Assembly (NCBI GenBank): GCA_963170055.1
Contig: CAUJGJ010000161.1
Location: 2,194,475-2,258,474 of the forward strand
Direction: 5' to 3'
Length of the DNA: 64,000 nt
From: Halisarca cf. caerulea
Taxonomy: Eukaryota; Porifera; Demospongiae; Chondrillida; Halisarcidae
Positions 22,001 through 64,000 of this stretch are shown here, one piece after another. The position numbers and the translations under genes are program-made. The notes under the pieces were generated by a model. That model saw only the letters and a program-made list of their open reading frames with translations. It did no database searches and was not told the origin of the DNA. Within the stretch, counting starts at the first letter, position 1, and every line of letters starts with the position of its first letter.

Positions 22001-24533
22001 CACCTCTTCTGCATACATTGTTTGAAACTGACTATTTACTGAAGTCATTCACTGTGGGATCTGATATTTCTTCCCAGCCCCCTTTTCCACAAAGATCAGT
22101 TCATGAAAATCTCACTAAGAATTTACCACGTGAGCTTCAGGAAGTCCTAAAGCCCATTCATGAGCGTGGACCAAGTGCTAGCCACATCAATCGCTTCTGG
22201 ATTCAAGCTGATGAAATTGTGTACAGCTCCAAGCAGGAGGGGTCAAAGATTACCTTCCTCGTATCTGAACCAAAGATGTCGATACGTACACATCCCATCT
22301 TGCCTGGGCCAGATGGTGAACTACATGATACTGAAGATGATGTGGATTTAGAAAGCCCAGAAAAAAAGTTTGCTCTGGCTTTTACTAAAAATTATGATCA
22401 AATAGCTAGGTACTTTCCAATGTTTGCTCGCTTGAAGGAGCTTGTGAAATTGCAAATCATAGTCACTTTTGCATATGGTGTACTGGAAAGTCTGAGAATC
22501 ACCAGCAAAGACGCAATAACAGTACCTAAAGACTTACTTCAGAAAATACAACAAGAGAACACAATTCACTTGGTTAAAACCCTGTCTAAAGTATACAGTG
22601 ATATGCAGTCTGAAGTTGCAAGATGGCATAAACGCCCACAAGTTGGTAATGTACGCTATGTAATTCCCACTGATGCTGAACTTGCCTCACAAGTAACTGA
22701 TGCTCTCATGTCCCAACAATGCCGTAGGATGTCACGATACACGCTAAACAACTACGTTCGTTCATGGATCTGTGATCATGGCAGCCCATTAACAACACTG
22801 ACACTTGCTGATTACATTAGCAAATGCCAAATCACAGAAGAAGACGTGGCACAGATGATAAAGCGTCATCATGAACAGAGATTTGATGCATTCAACACAC
22901 TAATGAAGGAGCTAGAGAAGGCAGCAAAACAGACAATCCCTCCCATGAGAGATTCTTGTTTGTGGGTACCAGCTGCTTTACACCAAATGCAGACTGCTGA
23001 AGACTCTTTCTGTATCAGCTATGGAGGTGTTTTCCTGGCACCCAAAGTGTGTGAAGGCTGTGTACGTGCTGCGCAGGCCTCTGCAATAAGTATTCCATTA
23101 ACTCCATCTAACCCCACAGCACCTAACAGTGGACCACACAGAGGAGCAAGTAGGGAAGCCTCAAGAGCAGGAGGAGGTAGTGGTGGCTCCAGATCAGGAG
23201 GAGGTAGTGGATCAGGAACCGGAGGAGGTAGTGGTGGCTCCAGATCAGGAGGAGGTAGTGGTTCAGGAACTGGAGGAGGTAGTGGTGGCTCCAGATCAGG
23301 AGGAGGTAGTGGATCAGGAACTGGAGGAGGTAGTGGTGGCTCCAGATCAGGAGGAGGTAGTGGTTCAGGAACTGGAGGAGGTAGCGGTTCAGGAACTGGA
23401 GGAGGTAACAGGGGCTCACACACACAGAAATTTAAAGCTCTAGCAAATGGTAGTCAACTACAACAAGTGTGTTCAGCAATACAAAAAAGGACATTTTCTA
23501 CATTGTCTGGAGGTTTACTTAGTGCACGGGGGGATGAAACAGCAAGAGATGGTCGAAATCGACGAGTCATGGATATTGCCGGAAAGACAACAGAAGGAAG
23601 ATTTATTGTTGAATTAAAGACAACTGGCAAGGAAACATTTTCAAACCATCAACAGCTAAAGCATATTAGACAGGTTCTGAATTATCGAAGAGAATGTATT
23701 CTGAATGGGAAAGGCTCACCGGAACACCTACGCTTAGTGCATGTTACTGAAAGTGGAAACAACTCAGTTGTAAAGATTTATGGTATCAACCTTGGAGCAA
23801 TCAGTAAAGTTAATGGAGTTCTTGATGCAAGAGATGAAAAACAGTTCAAAACTTTGTTCAAAGATTTTAGAGGTATGTTAATATCCAATAAATAAGAACA
23901 TTATATGCTATGTAAATCCACAAAGAACAGTGTGTAAAATCAATTAAGGTTTTGGAAATAAAAAATCTGTCTCCATCACCAGTCACAGTCGGGATCTTAA
24001 GCTGTATGCTAAGAACTTCATTACAATACTACTTCTTATAATTGATAAAATGAATTTTGTTGGAACTTGGCATGATTGCAAGTACACTGTACTTCACACA
24101 CACAAAAGACAAATAGAATCATGAATATACTATATTAATTAGAAGTATCGACAACATAATAATATCATTATCTTATATATATCATGTGAACGAAATTCTC
24201 CGGGTGTTGTGTGGTGGAATGGTTTTGGTATATGTTTTTACATAAATCGTGATAACGAAGTATTTATTAACTTTGTCACGTTACATATGTCACCATTCCT
24301 CTTTAAAGCCCTGCTTCTTTCCTGTTATTAATGTAGATGCAGGGCAACTATTACAGGAACGTGATTGTTTCACATGTAAAAGTTTGGCAGAATGTTTCCC
24401 ACGAGGAACTACACAGGCACAAATAGGACGTGAATCCCATGCAATGATTTCTTGCATGGTTAAATCTGCTTTCAGGGGCAAAAATGAATGTGAAGGCCTC
24501 CTGGCAAGAACCTCTTGTCTTACTGATGATTAG
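19003..24533 (+). CDS. J-domain / zinc-ribbon / nuclease-like giant protein, copy B
   Basis: Exons 19003-23872 and 24337-24533 join in phase 1 to 1688 residues (5067 nt, divisible by three). The in-frame stop at 18922-18924, with no earlier ATG, fixes the start. Residues about 17-75 form a J domain with HPD at 46-48, so an Hsp70-class partner is expected. C288xxC291 and C316xxC319 form a zinc-ribbon-like pair. Residues about 330-1380 are mostly helical, with TPR-like stretches and no family I can name. About 1386-1475 is a linker of tandem GGGSGGSRSGGGSGSGT units (four full copies). About 1505-1620 has MD, RFIVELK, a helix with QLKHIRQVLNY, then a strand, resembling a PD-(D/E)XK nuclease core. 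The last exon adds a cysteine-bearing tail (DCFTCKSLAECF). One huge exon contrasts with its many-exon neighbours. Cellular role and location are unknown; no signal peptide or membrane segment is seen. A paralogue at 140-6555 is decayed. Confidence 0.85.
23159..23421 (+). repeat. Coding Gly/Ser minisatellite in copy B
   Basis: A 51-bp unit encoding GGGSGGSRSGGGSGSGT occurs four times, followed by partial units. It forms a flexible linker between the helical body and the nuclease-like end. Near-identical repeats suggest recent expansion. The equivalent part of copy A is more divergent. Confidence 0.9.
23873..24336 (+). other. Terminal intron of copy B, with read-through stop and AATAAA
   Basis: The donor is GTATGT at 23873 and the acceptor AG at 24335-24336, phase 1. 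Copy A has the matching intron at 5080-6379. If the intron is retained, translation ends at 23893-23895 after GMLISNK. AATAAA hexamers at 23887-23892 and 23957-23962 could serve as poly(A) signals for that shorter form (1630 residues). Confidence 0.65.
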
Positions 24534-25325
24534 TGAGTTTGAATTAGTTTTGATTGTTATGATTTGCACCAGTATTGTTTCTGTTAAACATATTATTATT
24601 GTTATAATTATAATTTTCACTTATCACTATTATTATTAATTGAAATGTTACACTGATTCACGTGAAAACAACATTACTATTATCATATTTTTATCATCGC
24701 ACTATTAACATACACAGTAACCGTTACTAAAGTGTGAGTCGAAGATATTAGGGCCATTGCAGTGGATAGGATAGATAAAACCCTGCGTCTTGAAGAAGTG
24801 CATGTGTACAGTGAAACTTGCTTACTAGTATGTATCATGAAGGGGGCACAAATCAGTACTTATTATCAGTGGTAGGTCCTATACTTACTGTCAGGGTTGG
24901 TTTATGTACAAGAGGCATGCATGTGCACAAGGACAGAATTATAATGAGGAGTATATCCGGGAGAATGTACTACACATCCCATCTACTTACATAAGTTCCA
25001 TCAGCTGTGGTTGCATGTGCACACACATGCATTTGGTGTAAAATTAATAGATATGATCATAGATATTCTATACGTAGCATAGAATATCTATGATATGATA
25101 GGCACTCTGCTTAGTCTACGTAGATGCACGCCACAAAAAGAATACTTACATGAGAGAAGCTCGTCCCATGATGTATGGGTTCCATCATACTGTAGATGTG
25201 CACTCTTGCCCGAGCTCTTGCCTCGGTTCACGCCTGGCTCGCGCCTGGCTTATAATGAGGCGAATAATAAGAGCCTATCTGTGCTTGTGAGGGAAGTACG
25301 CGCGTCACAACAGGTGGTTTCCTAA
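24534..25325. promoter_or_regulatory. Spacer between J-domain copy B and SCYL2
   Basis: No gene is seen. A possible one-ended CAGTGAAACTTGC pogo-like repeat starts at 24809, and a hairpin lies at 25056-25094. The last 120 bases are GC-richer than their surroundings, with TTATAATGAG at about 25250-25259, and are the likely SCYL2 promoter and leader. No core element can be assigned with confidence. Confidence 0.4.
25056..25094. repeat. Perfect 16-bp inverted repeat upstream of SCYL2
   Basis: The arms at 25056-25071 and 25079-25094 are exact reverse complements around the 7-nt loop ACGTAGC. The position, about 230 bp before the SCYL2 start codon, is notable, but no known operator or element is recognised. 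Confidence 0.8.
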
Positions 25326-48212
<22,887 letters not shown>

Positions 48213-48390
48213 TTGCATGTGTTTGTAATGCTTTCTCTTTGTGCCCGCCGCGCAAGGAATTTATGATAGCGAAATAACTTCCTGCCCACTTCCTGTAGAT
48301 TCCAATATTAATTTTTTGACGTACGCCCTCGGTCACTTGGCTCGGAATAAGTAGGCGATTTTCGTACCTCAGTTCATTGTATACCTCAGA
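48213..48390 (+). promoter_or_regulatory. 178-bp SCYL2 to bHLH-PAS spacer
   Basis: The entire space between the SCYL2 stop and the bHLH-PAS ATG is 178 bp, GC-richer than its surroundings. No AATAAA is seen, so the SCYL2 poly(A) signal is non-canonical or lies further on. The downstream promoter or leader must overlap this tract unless further 5' exons exist elsewhere. An in-frame TAG at 48352-48354 supports the downstream ATG. Confidence 0.6.
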
Positions 48391-57440
<9,050 letters not shown>

Positions 57441-57989
57441 CTTACCTATCATAATACAGGATGCATGTATTTGTTTAATAGGAGCAAAGGTTGTTTGCCC
57501 GACAGTGTTGTACCCGTATATTCGTATATCTTGCACAGTAAACTTGAGTTTGTGTTTTGTAATTTATACTTTTATTTGAAGTGTAGTGTTAATTGCTGTT
57601 TTATTGCAGTACATAATAATAGTTATTATACACATGCATGCAATTGCAATTTATAATTTGCAACTTTTTTTCTGAATTACGTACTTACAGTATAATAATA
57701 TATATGAGTAACTAAATCACAATAATATTATATTCATGCACGTGCAGTACATAATATATGTAATAATTTATATATTAAAGGTCAATGCATTTCATGATGA
57801 TATACCGGTATAACATGTATACAATGCATGATGATGGTAATGTATAGTATATAATATATAAGTACACCATATGTACAGCAACAAAGACAATACATATAAC
57901 TAATATATAATAAGGATAATAATAAGCAATAATCATATATGTCATGCAAAAATTGGTTGCCTAGCTCTCTACTGCATGCTCAAAGATGC
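57441..57989. other. 3' flank of bHLH-PAS gene
   Basis: AT-rich non-coding DNA containing the likely 3' UTR. ATTAAA near 57774 is a possible poly(A) signal. Nothing else is supported. Confidence 0.4.
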
Positions 57990-60950
57990 AGTGAGCCTCG
58001 TCGATCTGGTCTTCCTGATATATATAGGATGAGAGCCTAACATGACTGATCTAGAGCATGCATTATACCTCTCTGGATGGTAATATAGAGATCCTTTGGA
58101 TGCATGAGGAAATCAAGAGATCTGTGATCACCTGTAGCTGTCTTCACCGTCTGGCCAAGGTTTCTGAAGAAATCTTGGGCTTGTGGACCAAAAGGGCCAA
58201 GCGTCTCAACCGCAATTGGGATGAACTGATAGGATGAGCCCAGCTGGGCATGCATACTTGCTCGTCTTGAGTGCTTCTGCATGAGCTTCCGCATTGCCAG
58301 GTTCTGAGATGGATCAATGCAGGTTGGAAGCACAGAGGGTGTCAGTACAAGTAGCATCCCACACAAGGAACTTTCCTTGTGGCCAGCTGCAGGGGACCAT
58401 AGACATACCATCAGGTCATTTACTATCGGATCTGTGCAGTCCTGAGGGCTCCAACGAGAAGGGATGTTTGAAGCAACTAAGGAGCAAAGAATGATGTCAT
58501 TGATGGCGTTATGGCGTGGACGTCTGTCCTGACTATGTCAGCAACTCAAGCCATGGGTGGCAAGTTGATCAACCTCACCGCTACAGAAGTTGCATTTGTG
58601 GGGTTGACAAAGTGGGGCACCAAGTCCAAGATCTATACAGCAATGCGTAGCTCATCATTAGACAAGCGAAGCCCTAGTGATGACACAGGCATGGCATTAA
58701 GCCAAGCTCCGGATTCTTTTGAACTTGCAGCTATATAAAAGTCGTGCCCTGGATTGACGATCATTCCAGTTGGAGAGTAGGAACTCCTGGAACTGAACTC
58801 TTGGCTGGTCCCCATGACTAAGGGAAATTGCCATGTCTGGCTGAGGAGTGTCTGATGGAAGACCCTCCCTCCAATTGGATAATGCCAAGTCCCGTTCCTT
58901 GTAAGTGATGGTGGAAAAATGAGGGGGAAGAAGTTGCTGCATAAGCACAGATGCTCCATCAGCTTAGGCTATAAAGGCAGATCAATGGTGCAAGATGGCA
59001 ACGCTTCTTATCCTAAGACCACCAGAGCCCACTGGGAGAGTGGCTTGTAGCCAAACAGATTTCTTACTGTGGAAGTGGATGTTTGTAATGTGAGAGACAG
59101 TGGACATCATCGATGGTTGTCGAAAGACTGGATGTTGGGAGACAAAAATGCCGGAGAGGTATGTATAGTTTCGGGATAGCAAAAGAGTGTCACAGAAGGA
59201 TAATAGCATCATGGGACTGTAGATGGCAAAGACGCTCACCTATTAACTTCAGCTGGTTTGTCTTATTCAGGAGGCATTCATTCACTGAGTTAGCATCACC
59301 GAGGGGGGAACCTAGAATGGTGGCTTGGCTAGGGTTGACAAATGGCAGGTCTGGAAATGGAGACAGCAGTGAATCTGCTGATGTCTGGTTGTGGCTGATG
59401 AACTCAGACTTTTCCACATTCAACTACATGTAAACCTAGATCTTTGCCTATCTCTTCTATTTCCCTCAGATTACTGGAAATATAATATCAGTAAGATTAC
59501 CCCCAATTGTGCCATCATCTAGGTAAAAAACTATGAACTCCGACCTGAGACTGGCAATCAATCTGTGAATGGTGATGCAGAATAGTAAGGGACCCAGGGG
59601 GTCGCCCTGCTGGACCCCTTCTGAAGACATTACTTCAATGTCATCCCACAACATAATTGAGGGTGTTGAATATGCAGAGTCGACTCAAGGTGGAAAAGTC
59701 TGAGTTCATCAGCCACAACCAGACATCGATGCAGCAGATCAGGGATGAAATTGCTGACAACCGCAAGCATTTTGTCCCGCCTTATGGAGTTGAAGGCTTT
59801 ATAATTCGTAAAATCAATTTTTAGAAGGCCATGATGTTGTGGTAAGTTACTTAGGTAAACTCTTGCAGCATGAACAGCAGCTTCAATTCCTCTGGGGACA
59901 CCAAACCCAACCTGGGCAGGGGCCAAAAGCTGTGGAATAGACTTCAATGCATGGAGACTGGCACATGCATTTGGCCGCAAGCCTTCAAAGAGTACATCAG
60001 ATAGCGATTGGGCGTATCCCTCCACTCTTCTTTTGTAGGGCAATGAGGGTAGCACCAAAGAAGTATGGTCGTATGACTCGGGGAGTTTGGCCCTCGAGGA
60101 TCAAGGTGAGTAAGCCCAACAACGCCCGTAACAACAGATGCGCCCCATCCCCAGCGGACTGGCCACTGAGGTCCTTGAGGTGTTGGGGGAGAAGGCCATC
60201 AAAGCCTCCACCCGAACCATTGGGGAAGGATGCAATTGATTTGATGATTGACTCCAAGTCGACTGGAAAAGGTAGAGGATTGTCAAAATCCTGTCGGACT
60301 ATGTTGGATTCAGAGGATGCTTCAGCCTTACGGGTGATGACTGAGTGGTCAGCCATGGTATCTTCACTGCATGCTATAATCTCACAGCTCCCTTGTAATT
60401 CCCTTCCTCCAGTTTGCTAGATATTCTATCAGAGAGCCACTTAAGGTGTGGTCTTGAACTGGTTGAGTTATTCCTCACTCCTTGGGTAGTGGGCAATCCA
60501 GCTGAAGACTCTTCAATTGATCTGATTGTTAAGTAGTGCGTGTGGTTAAATTCTGGTGCTTACCACCTCTGCAGGGCATCCGGATACATTTTTGGGGGGA
60601 CTAGAGAAGACGGCACCAAGATGTTGTTGTGAATGACAACTTCACAGAGGCTATAGCTTCCTTGCAGCAGATACTCTGGATCCCCAGGGAATTCTTTTTT
60701 ATGATTCTGCAGGGCTGGCACAAAAATCTTTTCATCTAATGGATATCATCACTGTTGCCATCACTAGTGGTGGACTGGGGTGTGGGTAAGGAGGCATCAG
60801 ATCTTGACTGAGTTGCTCAAAGTGATATTGGGAACATGATCATTTGATGAGTGGCTTGTGATTGGTGAATAAGGGTCAGAACTTGAATCATTTGAAGATA
60901 TAATAGGAACCTGTTCAGTCGATGAATGGAGTGAGGTCGGTAGAGTAGCA
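57990..60950 (-). mobile_element. RLE-type non-LTR retrotransposon, decayed second copy
   Basis: Minus-strand fragments, read from high to low coordinates, follow the order of an RLE retrotransposon. They are a GFDGLLPQHLKDL block and FFGATLIALQKKSGGIRPI (60000-60230), GVPRGIEAAVHAARVY and the palm segment (59750-59930), EGVQQGDPLGPLLFC with FYLDDGTIGGN (about 59500-59620), thumb fragments, and a C-terminal part (58037-58411) ending in ITIQRG. Stops and frameshifts separate the blocks. It extends further 5' than the copy at 26.8-28.5 kb and supplies the RT motifs missing there. The zinc cluster and RPDG/DAT box are only partly readable. The region 60420-60950 is probably the 5' part of the element, but I recognise no motif in it. 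Confidence 0.75.
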
Positions 60951-61961
60951 CTACCACTATAGAGCCGTTAGTAATATTCTCATATGACAGCTAGGGACGG
61001 CCAACAATTGATATAATACAACAATATAATATACAGTATATATAATTCTTATTCGAACAATAGAACAATATAATATATTATATATTATTATTAAATCAGA
61101 AATAATGATGATGTATATAATAATTTATAACAATAAGATTACTAGATAGTTGAATGTAGCAATGAGCCTATAGCTCTATGCATCATTCGCATTCATATAC
61201 ATTGTATAAGGCCAATCTGGTGCATGCACCATGCATGCATATGCATAATAATATGACAAAATAGTAAAATGTGCATGTAATTGTTGACCACACATGCACA
61301 TGCATGCACAGCTGCATATATACATGCATGCAGGCATGCATGTATATATATTATGATTTTTTTATACTTATAATATTTCATTATTACATATCTATATATT
61401 TTATTACATAGCACTATAGATTTATATATGTGTAACTATAAATTAATGCATGCATAATCACACAAAAATATTATGTCAGATACGTACATGAAGTATAATT
61501 ATTTAATTCTATAGAGTGATCATGAATCAGATCACAGATACAGTGCATATATATAATATATATACATATATAATAATCAATACAATAATAACTATTGTAA
61601 CACTAATCACAAGATTATGGAATTCTATAGCTACAAATACAAATTACCAATGGTATATAGATACACATCAATCGTGTACTGAATATACTGTGTATTATCA
61701 TGCACATGGGGTGGAATAAGTATTAACTCCACAGAAAATAAAAATTATAATAGCACTACATAATTAAAATTGTGGGTTACGCATAATCACACAGAATAAT
61801 AAAAATTAATAATAAAATGGCTCCATGCAGTACACTTAATGTACACACAATTTAGATATATACTACTATACACTACATGTACAAATTCTACAACACATGC
61901 ATGCAATGCATAATCTGCACTCTGTGCAATCCAGATATCCTCTGATGGTAATGTTTTACGT
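60951..61961. other. AT-rich intergenic, 3' flank of membrane protein gene
   Basis: Very AT-rich, with TATATA and ATGCATGC words. No gene is seen. It includes the 3' end of the minus-strand gene beyond it. Confidence 0.45.
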
Positions 61962-64000
61962 TCATTTTGACTCAGATGACCATATAGACCAATAATTATC
62001 ACGTCTGTATTCGTTACCTTCCAAAATTGGTTGCACATCAGGAGGATTATGTGGTACATTTCCTTTACAGCATTTACTCAAACAACGCTGCCATATGAGT
62101 TTAATAGGAAAATGAAGGAGGTAGCCACACAAATAGAAAGTGGGTAGTATTTCCACAAAGAGTAGACCTTTGTCAAATGCTTCCTGATCTTGTACATGCT
62201 CATCACTGTCTCCGTCATTGACAAGCATAACAGCAGTTTTCTTGTATGAGTACATAACACTGATAAGAATCATATTGGCATACACAAGCCAATCTATAAC
62301 ATTAATCCACTGCTTTTCATTAGGTTGAAAAAAAGAATGAATAACAATTAGGAATACAAGTAGGACAGTACAACCAAGATACCGATATTCATTAGGCATC
62401 ATAATTACTACAACCAGCGGTATGCGAAACAAAAGGAGAAATCCAGCAAAGCATTTATATGCACCAGCTTTGTATGGACGTTGAAAGAGCTCCGCAGTCT
62501 GTCGTATCCAATTTCTCTTCAAAAGTCTAACAATGCAGCTGTTATGCAGTTGGTTCAAAACCCTGTTTGAGGATTTCTGCATGGAATCACCCAAATTAGT
62601 TACAACAGGGTAACAAGCAAAAAGAAGAATTGAAATGGGTAAATTGAAAAAAATAACTGCAATAACAACAGGAACCGCCAATTCCAAATAACTAGGATCA
62701 TTATATGTCCAAACACCATGGAAATAAACATGATAAGCTTCGCTATTACTACCAATTGGAAAAATCTTAACTAGGGTTAAAATCGCTGTAGCCCATCTTA
62801 GGAAACCAGCATAATTCAAAACAAAGATGGCTGCCAAAGCATGTATAATTGACCTCCACGAAAGTTTCCGACAAATCTTTGGGCAGTAACGACCTATATG
62901 ACATCTGCAGCTAATTTTTTTATGAACCCAGAAGCCAAGGACAAACAGTAGTATAATAGCAATGGGATACAGCTTAAACAAGAATTTGATCCCAATAAGA
63001 TGCAGAGCATTCAATGAACTATCTTCAATCAAACAAAATGGTTTCAGGATGGTGCTGAAAAAGTCCAAGTTGAAAACTGACACCGTGAGAATACCATAAA
63101 TGCTTATAAGTGTGTTATTAAGGGACCTATTGGAGTAATCAAAAGTACTACTATTTGCTTGAAGATACTGTTTCTCAAAAGGTATCCAGTGCTCACTAGC
63201 ATAAATGACTGCTATAAACTGAGCATATAAAAGATAGGAGTTCAGAGGACCTGAAAGCAAGTTAATGTCAAACAGGAGAATCAAGATAATAAAGATAGTA
63301 AGTGGCATAGTTTCAGTTAAAATCCACTTCCACCAACCGTCAGCTTCGTCAGCAGATAATTTACAAGGAGATGAACAGACATTTATTGGATTGCAATAAT
63401 CTGATTTACACTCTCCACAGAGAATCCCTTGTCTGTTATTCTTATCACACATTAAATTATTGAGGTCTGTCTCATTGTCAGTTTCTGGCAGAGGTAATGA
63501 AATATCATGTGAACAGAAACCACTTGGACACTTCCCTCCCCACAGTATGCGACCATCACAAGACTTTGAAATGTTATCATCTAGATATCCCAACCAATAA
63601 GCTTGGGAGATTCTTGCTGTGAATTTCCTTGAATTACACTTTCCAAGTACCTGTTCTAGGTTTGCACATTCACATGTCATGGTGCCATTGTTGAATTTGA
63701 ATCCAGGAGGGCAGCATAGCATATTGATGTACAATGAATAGGTCACAGTGTAGTCTTCTAGTGATTGGAGATTCAAAATTGGTGTGGTATTGTCATTTTT
63801 GCATTGAGTAAATGGGTAGCCATGGAGTTGTATTTGAAATGTGTCTATGAAGTGGTATTCTTCTTTAATCTTCAATGTTGACTGGTTGTGATTGAAAAGC
63901 TGCACTGAAAATGGAGTAAACTTGGATGATGTATTGAAGTCATTGGCTACTGTGAACACATTTGAAAGGTCCATCACTTTTCCTGGGATAAAGTTTACAG
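61962..64000 (-). CDS. Cysteine-rich multi-pass membrane protein, N-terminus beyond window
   Basis: The minus-strand frame is open from the window edge to the stop at 61962-61964, giving at least 671 residues in one exon. Codons upstream of the first ATG-like site stay open to position 64000, so the true start lies outside. Residues about 1-210 are extracellular-like, with many Asn-X-Ser/Thr sites and Cys motifs (CCPPGF, CECAN, GILCGECKSDYC, CSSPC). About nine or ten hydrophobic helices follow (roughly 223-262, 290-306, 327-350, 376-405, 431-456, 507-527, 534-550, 559-576, 604-624). The cytoplasmic end is Cys/Pro-rich. The LCGxCxxxY motif before a membrane bundle resembles a large uncharacterised family that I associate with sponges and other early animals; a receptor or sensor role is only a guess. 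Confidence 0.8.
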   Translation of the reverse strand, partial: VNFIPGKVMDLSNVFTVANDFNTSSKFTPFSVQLFNHNQSTLKIKEEYHFIDTFQIQLHGYPFTQCKNDNTTPILNLQSLEDYTVTYSLYINMLCCPPGFKFNNGTMTCECANLEQVLGKCNSRKFTARISQAYWLGYLDDNISKSCDGRILWGGKCPSGFCSHDISLPLPETDNETDLNNLMCDKNNRQGILCGECKSDYCNPINVCSSPCKLSADEADGWWKWILTETMPLTIFIILILLFDINLLSGPLNSYLLYAQFIAVIYASEHWIPFEKQYLQANSSTFDYSNRSLNNTLISIYGILTVSVFNLDFFSTILKPFCLIEDSSLNALHLIGIKFLFKLYPIAIILLFVLGFWVHKKISCRCHIGRYCPKICRKLSWRSIIHALAAIFVLNYAGFLRWATAILTLVKIFPIGSNSEAYHVYFHGVWTYNDPSYLELAVPVVIAVIFFNLPISILLFACYPVVTNLGDSMQKSSNRVLNQLHNSCIVRLLKRNWIRQTAELFQRPYKAGAYKCFAGFLLLFRIPLVVVIMMPNEYRYLGCTVLLVFLIVIHSFFQPNEKQWINVIDWLVYANMILISVMYSYKKTAVMLVNDGDSDEHVQDQEAFDKGLLFVEILPTFYLCGYLLHFPIKLIWQRCLSKCCKGNVPHNPPDVQPILEGNEYRRDNYWSIWSSESK

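Overview
The window looks like a piece of an invertebrate animal nuclear genome, most likely a sponge. It is AT-rich and full of (TA)n, (ATT)n and (CA)n/(GT)n microsatellites, and its genes have GT-AG introns. It encodes animal-type families: a receptor tyrosine kinase with an HRxLACRN loop, a SCYL2 pseudokinase and a bHLH-PAS transcription factor. The assignment to Porifera is an inference from this gene set and from a cysteine-rich multi-pass membrane protein family that I associate with sponges and other early animals. No taxon marker is present.

Layout, left to right. (1) 140-6555, plus strand: a decayed copy (copy A) of a very large J-domain protein. (2) 6556-9676: foldback hairpins, a pogo-like MITE, and a LINE remnant interrupted by a hAT-like MITE. 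(3) 9677-16025, plus strand: the membrane-to-tail part of a receptor tyrosine kinase gene with two frame-breaking +4 lesions and an HRD to HRE change. A second LINE with an inverted 5' end lies in one of its introns. (4) 16026-18858: intergenic, with CA and GT arrays. (5) 19003-24533, plus strand: copy B of the J-domain protein. It is intact: a 4.87 kb exon spliced to a short terminal exon, 1688 residues predicted. (6) 25326-48212, plus strand: SCYL2, 14 exons recognised and one small exon not found. Intron 2 carries a 5'-truncated retrotransposon with a restriction-like endonuclease (RLE). (7) 48391-57440, plus strand: a nine-exon bHLH-PAS factor of 710 residues, starting only 178 bp after the SCYL2 stop. 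(8) About 57990-60950, minus strand: a second, decayed copy of the RLE retrotransposon. (9) 61962-64000, minus strand: a cysteine-rich multi-pass membrane protein that runs off the window edge.

No operon-like functional link between the genes is evident. The main themes are duplication and decay (J-domain pair, kinase pseudogene) and heavy mobile-element traffic in introns. The most unusual item is the J-domain protein. It joins an N-terminal HPD J domain, a CxxC...CxxC zinc-ribbon-like segment, a long helical middle, a Gly/Ser tandem-repeat linker and a C-terminal segment with a PD-(D/E)XK-nuclease-like D...ExK pattern. I do not recognise this architecture.

Exon boundaries were worked out by hand from splice sites, reading phase and homology. 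Lengths and phases were checked by arithmetic, but no database search was possible.
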